A stretch of DNA of 6,210 nucleotides from Candidatus Cloacimonadota bacterium (GTDB lineage: Bacteria; Cloacimonadota; Cloacimonadia; Cloacimonadales; TCS61), in contig DAOVQH010000158.1 in assembly GCA_030628755.1 (NCBI GenBank), forward strand, positions 1-6,210, in the 5' to 3' direction. The notes beneath the pieces were generated by a model. It did not search any database. It saw only the letters and a list, made by a program, of their open reading frames with translations, and had not been told where the DNA came from. The translations under genes were made by a program, and so were the position numbers. Each line of letters starts with the position of its first letter. The first letter of the stretch is position 1. Of the stretch, positions 5,837 through 6,210 are shown one piece after another.

Positions 5837-5952
5837 ACTTTCCGAAGCTTCCAACAAAGGAATACTTACTTTTAAGATTCGGAAAGTTTTAGCTCATTCG
5901 TAACCTTCCGAATCTAAGATATGAGAAAAATTGGAAGAAAGCTTCGGAAGGT
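5837..5952. repeat. Pair of inverted 50-bp hairpin elements
   Basis: Element 1 (5837-5887) has perfect 10-bp ends actttccgaa / ttcggaaagt. Element 2 (5903-5952) has perfect 10-bp ends accttccgaa / ttcggaaggt. Element 2 read on the minus strand aligns with element 1, including the next block gctt(tct)tccaa and gattcgg near the far end, so they are inverted copies. The pair can also fold as a nested structure: outer arms 5837-5854 with 5931-5952 and inner hairpin 5876-5888 with 5902-5914. A-runs lie on both sides. The block sits 26 bp before the next start codon. Confidence 0.8.
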
Positions 5953-5967
5953 AAAAAAAAAATAAGT

Positions 5968-5972
5968 AGGAG
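5968..5972 (+). promoter_or_regulatory. Ribosome-binding site, partial secreted-protein gene
   Basis: A perfect aggag lies six bases before the ATG at 5979. It is the clearest Shine-Dalgarno sequence in the window and fixes the start of the partial gene. Confidence 0.75.
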
Positions 5973-5978
5973 AATTCC

Positions 5979-6210
5979 ATGTATTTAAAAATTTTTATTA
6001 TCATAATTTCAGTTTTCTTATTTTTTTCAAAAGCAAATTGCGAGGAACCAGTATTAATACGAGAAAATACGTATTTTTTTTGGAATCAAAACTCAGTTGC
6101 ATTAGATGATGGTGTTGTTTATTGCTGGTCAGATACAAAAGACAGTAAATGGAATGTTTATGCCCAGAAAGTTGATGCTGATGGAAATAAATTATGGAAT
6201 AATGGTAACC
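5979..6210 (+). CDS. Secreted protein, 5' part only (runs off the window)
   Basis: My own translation gives 77 codons before the window ends. Residues 1-19 form a strong signal peptide (MYLK, then an Ile/Phe-rich core, then SKA), followed by NCEEP. C21 is not in a convincing lipobox, so signal peptidase I cleavage is likelier. The mature part begins VLIRENTYFFWNQNSVA and then YCWSDTKDSKWNVYAQKVDADGNKLWNNG. The element ..YAQK.DADGNKLW.. is like the strand repeats of large secreted beta-repeat proteins in this type of organism, with a general likeness to the D.DGN..W motif of the 4209 gene. The full length, the number of repeats and any sorting tail lie outside the window. Function is unknown. 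Confidence 0.75.
   Translation, partial: MYLKIFIIIISVFLFFSKANCEEPVLIRENTYFFWNQNSVALDDGVVYCWSDTKDSKWNVYAQKVDADGNKLWNNGN

Noticed and set aside
5820..5952. Minus-strand intrinsic terminator (hairpin followed by T8 on that strand)
   Set aside because: No minus-strand gene is present on the right to be terminated. The A-run is better seen as flanking sequence.

Overview
The window is AT-rich and reads like a chromosomal segment of an uncultured anaerobe of the Bacteroidota/Fibrobacterota-Chlorobi neighbourhood. Cloacimonadota is my best guess. The reasons are a C-terminal sorting/FlgD-like domain with the NYPNPFNP motif, signal peptides cut before Gln, seven-repeat secreted propeller proteins, an oxygen-sensitive dehydratase activator, and intergenic spaces full of hairpin repeats. 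The phylum is an inference from these features, not a database result.

Layout, with every gene on the + strand. Positions 1-1028 are a RAYT island: a REP-associated tyrosine transposase gene (222-806) with two roughly 100-bp double-hairpin repeat units on each side. It is followed at once by a complete 2-hydroxyacyl-CoA dehydratase activator (1040-1816). Positions 1817-2055 look like decayed repeat DNA with hairpins and carry a doubtful 77-codon frame. A coupled pair follows: a secreted TPR protein (2056-3024) and a secreted seven-bladed propeller protein (3017-4060), overlapping by 8 nt. A structured spacer (4061-4208) precedes a long secreted seven-repeat protein with a sorting tail (4209-5702). 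The last spacer (5703-5978) holds an attC-like stem-loop and a pair of inverted 50-bp hairpin elements. The 5' end of another secreted protein (5979 onward) runs off the window.

Functionally the window joins one cytoplasmic redox enzyme, the activator, to a run of exported proteins with no enzymatic motif. The activator's partner dehydratase subunits are not here; they may lie upstream of the RAYT island or elsewhere. The exported proteins are probably periplasmic or outer-surface scaffold or binding proteins, and only the 4209-5702 product carries a visible sorting domain.

The most notable signals lie between or inside genes. They are the unusual RAYT repeat architecture; two inverted 50-bp elements with a compensatory stem change and two mutually exclusive folds; a 33-bp repeat bracketing the 4209-5702 gene with cassette-like geometry; and a 9-residue, palindrome-containing insertion inside the sorting-domain motif.
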